From Burkholderiaceae bacterium (GTDB taxonomy: Bacteria > Pseudomonadota > Gammaproteobacteria > Burkholderiales > Burkholderiaceae_E), in contig JAMLIS010000018.1 in the NCBI GenBank assembly GCA_023954015.1, positions 1 through 57,160 of the forward strand: 57,160 nucleotides of DNA, given 5' to 3'. Position 1 is the stretch's first letter, and every line of letters starts with the position of its first letter. Below are positions 53,470 to 57,160 of this stretch, one piece after another. The notes under the pieces are model-generated. The model saw only the letters and a program-made list of their open reading frames with translations. It searched no databases and had not been told where the DNA came from. Made by a program: the position numbers and the translations under genes.

Positions 53470-54824
53470 TGCCTTCCCGATTCCTCCTTCGCCTGGCCGC
53501 GGCGTTCTCGACGGCCATCCTGATCCCGCTCGCCTTCGCGCAATCGACCGCCGCGGTGCCGATAGACCGCATCGCCGCGGTCGTCAACAGCGAAGCGATC
53601 ACCGAACGCGAGTTGCAGCACCAGCTGGCGCTCGTCGAGCGGCAGCTGCGCGAGCAGAACATCCAGGCGCCGCCGTCCGACGTGCTCGAACGCCAGGTGC
53701 TCGAGCGCATGATCGTCGATCGCGCACAGATGCAGCTCGCGCGCGACTCCGGACTGCGCGTCGACGACACCCAGCTCGAGCGGGCGATGGCGTCGATCGC
53801 GGCCGAGAACCGGCTCACGCCCGCGCAGCTGCGCGAGCGGCTGCGCGCGGAGGGCATCGACTTCGAGCAGTTCCGCGACGAGGTGCGCGGACAGCTGGTG
53901 CGGCAGCGGCTGCGTGAGCGCGAGATCGACAGCAAGGTGCAGATCAGCGACGCCGACGTGGACGCCTTCCTCGCCTCGCAGTCGGGCACCGATGTCGCCG
54001 ATCGCGCCGAACTGCACGTCGCGCAGATCCTGCTGCGGCTGCCCGAGGGGGCGAGCGCCGAGCAGATCGAGCAGCAGCGCGTGCGGGCCGAGGAGATCGA
54101 GCGGCAGCTGCAGGCAGGCGCCGACTTCGGCCGACTTGCCGCTGCCTACTCCGACGCGCCCGACGCGATGAGCGGCGGCTCGCTCGGCTGGCGCACGCCC
54201 GATCGCCTGCCGCAATTGTTCGTCGACGCCGTCAGGTCGCTGAAACCGGGCGGCTTCACGCCGGTGCTGCGCAGCCCCGCCGGTTTTCACGTGCTCGAGC
54301 TGGTCGATCGGCGCAGCGCGTCCGCGCCGGCGGCGGCGGGCCAGCCGGTCGTGCAGACGCACGCGCGGCACATCCTGATCCGCCCCAACGAGGTCACCAG
54401 CGAAGACGAAGCGATCCGGCGGCTGCGCGAGATCCGCCAGCGCATCGAGGCGGGCGCCGGCGATTTCGCCGAGCTCGCGCGGCAGTATTCGGTCGACGGC
54501 AGCGCGGGTCGCGGCGGCGACCTCGGATGGGTATATCCGGGCGATACGGTCCCCGAATTCGAGCGGGCGATGAACGCGCTGGCGCCCGGCCAGTTGAGCG
54601 AGCCCGTGCGTACGCCGTTCGGCGTACACCTCATCCAGGTCATCGAGCGGCGCACGAACGAGAGCTCGCCCGACCGGGTGCGGCAGCAGGCGCGCCAGGC
54701 GCTGCGCCAGCGTCGCATCGAGGAGAACTACGAAGACTGGCTGCGCCAGCTGCGCGACCGCACGTACGTCGAGTACAAGCTCGAACGGTACGCGCTGGCC
54801 GCGCAACCCGCCGGTGAGCGCTGA
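53469..54824 (+). CDS. surA: Periplasmic chaperone/peptidyl-prolyl isomerase SurA
   Basis: A 451-residue protein with a signal peptide (residues 1-24), the SurA N-domain (DRIAAVVNSEAITERELQHQL) and two parvulin domains (about 175-290 and 295-400; HVAQILLRLP and ARHILIRPNEVTSEDEA, both with GGSLGWR or GGDLGWVYPGD). It escorts outer-membrane proteins such as LptD. Its ATG overlaps the lptD stop by one base (TGATG). Confidence 0.95.
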   Translation: MPSRFLLRLAAAFSTAILIPLAFAQSTAAVPIDRIAAVVNSEAITERELQHQLALVERQLREQNIQAPPSDVLERQVLERMIVDRAQMQLARDSGLRVDDTQLERAMASIAAENRLTPAQLRERLRAEGIDFEQFRDEVRGQLVRQRLREREIDSKVQISDADVDAFLASQSGTDVADRAELHVAQILLRLPEGASAEQIEQQRVRAEEIERQLQAGADFGRLAAAYSDAPDAMSGGSLGWRTPDRLPQLFVDAVRSLKPGGFTPVLRSPAGFHVLELVDRRSASAPAAAGQPVVQTHARHILIRPNEVTSEDEAIRRLREIRQRIEAGAGDFAELARQYSVDGSAGRGGDLGWVYPGDTVPEFERAMNALAPGQLSEPVRTPFGVHLIQVIERRTNESSPDRVRQQARQALRQRRIEENYEDWLRQLRDRTYVEYKLERYALAAQPAGER

Positions 54825-55608
54825 GAAGGCGGGCCACCGCGCGCGCAAGCGTTTCGGACAGCACTTCCTCGCCGATCCCGGGGTCGTCGACGCGATCGTC
54901 GACGCGATCGATCCGCGCGAGGGCGAACTGCTCGTCGAGATCGGCCCCGGGCTGGCGGCGCTCACCAGCGCTCTGCTCGCACGGCTCCCGCACCTGCACG
55001 CGATCGAGATCGATCGCGACCTCGCGGCGCGCCTGCGCTCGCGGTATCCGCCGCGGCAACTGACGCTGCACGAAGCCGACGCGCTGCGCTTCGACTTCGC
55101 CGCCGTCGCGGCATCGCAACCGCAGCGGCTGCGCATCGTCGGCAACCTGCCGTACAACGTCTCGAGTCCGCTGCTGGTTCGACTGCTCGGCTTTCGCGCG
55201 CTGGTGCGCGACCAGCACTTCATGCTGCAGCGGGAGGTCGTCGAGCGGATCGTCGCGGTGCCGTCGACGCGCGATTTCGGCAGGCTGTCGGTGCTGATGC
55301 AGGCGTTCTACGAGGTCGAGCGCCTGTTCGACGTGGGACCCCAGGCCTTCGATCCGCCCCCGCGCGTGCATTCCTCGGTGATCCGCATGCGCGTGCGCGA
55401 CGACCGGCTCGCGCGCGATCCGATGCCGTTGCAGCAGGTGCTCGCGGCGGCGTTCGCGCAGAGGCGCAAGATGATCCGCACGACGCTGCTGCCGTGGCTC
55501 GAGGCGCGCGGGGCGGCGCGTCCGCCGCTCGACGCGAGCCTGCGACCCGAGCAGATCGACGTGCCGTCCTGGCTTCGCATCGCCGACAGCGTCGCCGCCG
55601 TGACCTGA
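54814..55608 (+). CDS. rsmA: 16S rRNA dimethyladenosine transferase RsmA (KsgA)
   Basis: A 264-residue enzyme that dimethylates A1518/A1519 of 16S rRNA. It opens RARKRFGQHFLADPGVVDAIV, with SAM motif VEIGPGLAALT and the NLPYNVSSPLL catalytic motif. It starts at a GTG inside the last codons of surA. In most relatives pdxA lies between surA and rsmA; it is absent here. Confidence 0.95.
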   Translation: MSAEKAGHRARKRFGQHFLADPGVVDAIVDAIDPREGELLVEIGPGLAALTSALLARLPHLHAIEIDRDLAARLRSRYPPRQLTLHEADALRFDFAAVAASQPQRLRIVGNLPYNVSSPLLVRLLGFRALVRDQHFMLQREVVERIVAVPSTRDFGRLSVLMQAFYEVERLFDVGPQAFDPPPRVHSSVIRMRVRDDRLARDPMPLQQVLAAAFAQRRKMIRTTLLPWLEARGAARPPLDASLRPEQIDVPSWLRIADSVAAVT

Positions 55609-55648
55609 GAACGTGAGCCTGCGCAGCGGCGCCCAGCCGGGCGGCGTC

Positions 55649-56029
55649 TCAGCGCTCGATCAGCTCGATCCGGTAGCCGTCGGGATCCTCGACGAAGGCG
55701 ATCACCGTCGTGCCGCCTTTCACCGGCCCGGCTTCGCGGACGACCTTGCCTCCCGCCGCGCGGATGCGCTCGCACGCCTGGGCCGCATCGGGGACTTCGA
55801 TCGCGATGTGGCCGTAGGCGGTGCCGAGATCGTAGCGCTCGACGCCGTGGTTCCAGGTGAGCTCGAGCACGGCGTCGGTCGATTCGTCGCCGTAGCCGAC
55901 GAAGGCCAGCGAATATCCTTGGTCGGGGCGATCGGTGGTGCGCAGCAGGCGCATGCCCATCACCTTCGTGTAGAAGTCGGTCGAACGCTGCAGGTCGCCC
56001 ACGCGCAGCATCGTGTGAAGGATCCTCAT
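55649..56029 (-). CDS. gloA: Lactoylglutathione lyase GloA
   Basis: A 126-residue glyoxalase [29 protein letters not shown], metal ligands in H5, E56 (LELTWN), H74 (YGHIAIEV) and E122. It converts the methylglyoxal-glutathione adduct to S-lactoylglutathione. It is convergent with rsmA. Confidence 0.94.
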   Translation of the reverse strand: MRILHTMLRVGDLQRSTDFYTKVMGMRLLRTTDRPDQGYSLAFVGYGDESTDAVLELTWNHGVERYDLGTAYGHIAIEVPDAAQACERIRAAGGKVVREAGPVKGGTTVIAFVEDPDGYRIELIER

Positions 56030-56056
56030 CGGGGGCCTCTTCTCGTCGTGCGCCGC

Positions 56057-56899
56057 TCAATGCGACACGGTGTCTTCGGGAAAGTCGCGCAGCCATGCGC
56101 GCGCGCGTTCGTAGTCGGGGAACAGGTCGCCGACGATCTGCCAGAAGCGCGCGCCGTGGTTCAGTTCGCGCAGGTGAGCGAGTTCGTGCGCGATCACGTA
56201 GTCGACGATCTCGGGCGGGAAATGCACGAGTCTCCAGTTCAGCCGGATCGATCCGTCGGCGCTGCAGCTGCCCCAGCGCGTGCGCGCCGACGACAGCGAC
56301 CAGCGCCGCGGCCTGAACCCGTGACGCGAATCGAACCATTCGATGCGCTCGGCGAACACCTCGCGCGCGCGCGCCTGCAGCCAGCATTGCACGCGGTCCT
56401 TCAGCTGCTCGGCCCGCGCCTGCGCCGGCAGGCCGACGAGCAGCCGATCGCCTTCACGCTCCGTGCGCCGCGCGTTGTGTGCCACGCACAGCGTCAGCGT
56501 CTGGCCGAGGTAGCGTAGCGGCGCCCCGTGCTCCCAGCGCACGGTCAGGCGATCGCGCCGCGCCTGGTGCGCGCGCCATTCGGCGAGCTTGCGCACGATC
56601 CAGCTCGCCTTGTCCTGCAGCGCCTGTTCGATCTCGTCCACCGGGATCCATCGCGGCGCCGTCACGCGCAGTCCGCGCTCGTCGATGACGAAGCCGATCG
56701 TGCGCCGCCTCGAGCGGCGCAGCTCGTAGCGCAGCCAGTGCTCGCACAGGCGCGCCACGCGCATCGAGCCGCCGGACGATGCGCCGGGTCCCGACGCGCC
56801 GGGCGGCGCGTGCAGCGGGTCGAACAGGGGGAGGCTCAGCTGGCGGGCCGGCTCGACGGGCGGCGGCGCGCGCTTCGCGCCGGTGCTTCGCACCGTCAT
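56057..56899 (-). CDS. YgjP-like zinc metallopeptidase (SprT/M48-like)
   Basis: About 280 residues from ATG 56899. The catalytic zinc motif is YVIAHELAHLRELNHGARFW (HELAH with a later His). SSARTRWGSCSADGSIRLNWRLV before it is the standard DUF45/YgjP block. The N-terminal 60 residues are low-complexity. The biological role is unknown; relatives are sometimes linked to restriction systems, but no such gene is near. It is the last recognisable gene of the window. Confidence 0.85.
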   Translation of the reverse strand: MTVRSTGAKRAPPPVEPARQLSLPLFDPLHAPPGASGPGASSGGSMRVARLCEHWLRYELRRSRRRTIGFVIDERGLRVTAPRWIPVDEIEQALQDKASWIVRKLAEWRAHQARRDRLTVRWEHGAPLRYLGQTLTLCVAHNARRTEREGDRLLVGLPAQARAEQLKDRVQCWLQARAREVFAERIEWFDSRHGFRPRRWSLSSARTRWGSCSADGSIRLNWRLVHFPPEIVDYVIAHELAHLRELNHGARFWQIVGDLFPDYERARAWLRDFPEDTVSH

Positions 56900-57160
56900 T
56901 GCCGAAACGCCGGCGCTGCGCCTGCGGCGCGCGCCTGGTGGCAAGGGAGGGGGGGGCTGACTCTTTGCATCTCGCTTTCGGTCTCGCTTCCGGTCCGGCT
57001 TTCGATTTCGGCGGGCAGTGCCTGCGCAGGCTTGCCGATGCGAACGGCGAGCCTGGTACGCCGACCCGAAAGTATCGCAACATGAAAGCGCGTCTTCGAC
57101 CTCAGAACGTGTGAACCGATCGGCCGTGACCGGAAAGCGCGCCAGGAAGCGTCCGATCGA
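56900..57160. other. Right edge without recognisable gene
   Basis: No family is recognised in the last 260 bases on either strand. A run of eight G lies at 56949-56956, followed by a C/T-rich, CTCGCTTTCGG-like short repeat. A neighbouring gene may begin just outside the window. Confidence 0.5.

Noticed and set aside
56949..56956. Phase-variable G8 tract
   Set aside because: It does not lie inside a recognisable gene or promoter, and eight G in GC-rich DNA is weak evidence.

Overview
The window is 57 kb of GC-rich (about 70% in most genes) bacterial chromosome. Gene content and order point to a betaproteobacterium of the Burkholderiales: a dusB-fis-purH-ruvCAB-ybgC-tolQRAB-pal-cpoB block, an lptD-surA-rsmA block facing amgK-murU, a TAXI-type TRAP transporter, and short proteins typical of the order. 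It is chromosomal. No intact insertion sequence, phage, CRISPR array or plasmid gene was seen.

Layout. 1-6.2 kb: the end of a phospholipase-D/cardiolipin-synthase gene, then a minus-strand operon (aryl-acid AMP ligase, old-yellow-enzyme-type oxidoreductase, a small unknown, zinc-ribbon/MaoC protein, a small unknown, CopD-like membrane protein). 6.4-12.4 kb: cysteine desulfurase, an FAD monooxygenase like the N-terminal half of salicylyl-CoA/2-aminobenzoyl-CoA hydroxylases, exonuclease III, Nudix hydrolase, cupin, and a divergent TetR/hemerythrin pair. 12.4-16.5 kb: a two-gene PNPOx/GAF unit facing a MoaD-like/beta-propeller pair, then a VOC protein. 16.5-21.8 kb: an ATPase remnant and a damaged HlyD-RbbA-YhhJ efflux operon with a deletion across the HlyD/RbbA boundary. 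21.9-25.7 kb: TRAP substrate-binding protein and fused permease, and a DUF3617 protein. 25.8-30.4 kb: sulfite dehydrogenase SorAB, a MerR/B12-binding regulator divergent from a fasciclin protein with two matched operators between them, and RtcB. 30.4-34.2 kb: outer-membrane protein, methyltransferase, a cytochrome c remnant, a small exported protein and an orphan YejA-like binding protein.

34.2-35.9 kb is nearly gene-free. It holds tRNA-Lys(UUU) surrounded by at least five unrelated tandem-repeat families. 35.9-49.9 kb is a long minus-strand housekeeping run: Tol-Pal envelope machinery, Holliday-junction RuvABC, purine synthesis, Fis, DusB, UbiH-like hydroxylase, PepP and the MurU/AmgK peptidoglycan salvage pair. 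51-55.6 kb on the plus strand is lptD-surA-rsmA for outer-membrane biogenesis and ribosome maturation, followed by gloA and a YgjP-type metallopeptidase on the minus strand.

The most unusual parts are the repeat patchwork around tRNA-Lys, the HlyD/RbbA deletion, the B12-regulator operator pair spaced 63 bp apart, the propeller/ubiquitin-like gene pair beside a perfect 17-bp palindrome, and the AMP-ligase/monooxygenase/reductase set that may form an unlinked aryl-CoA degradation route.
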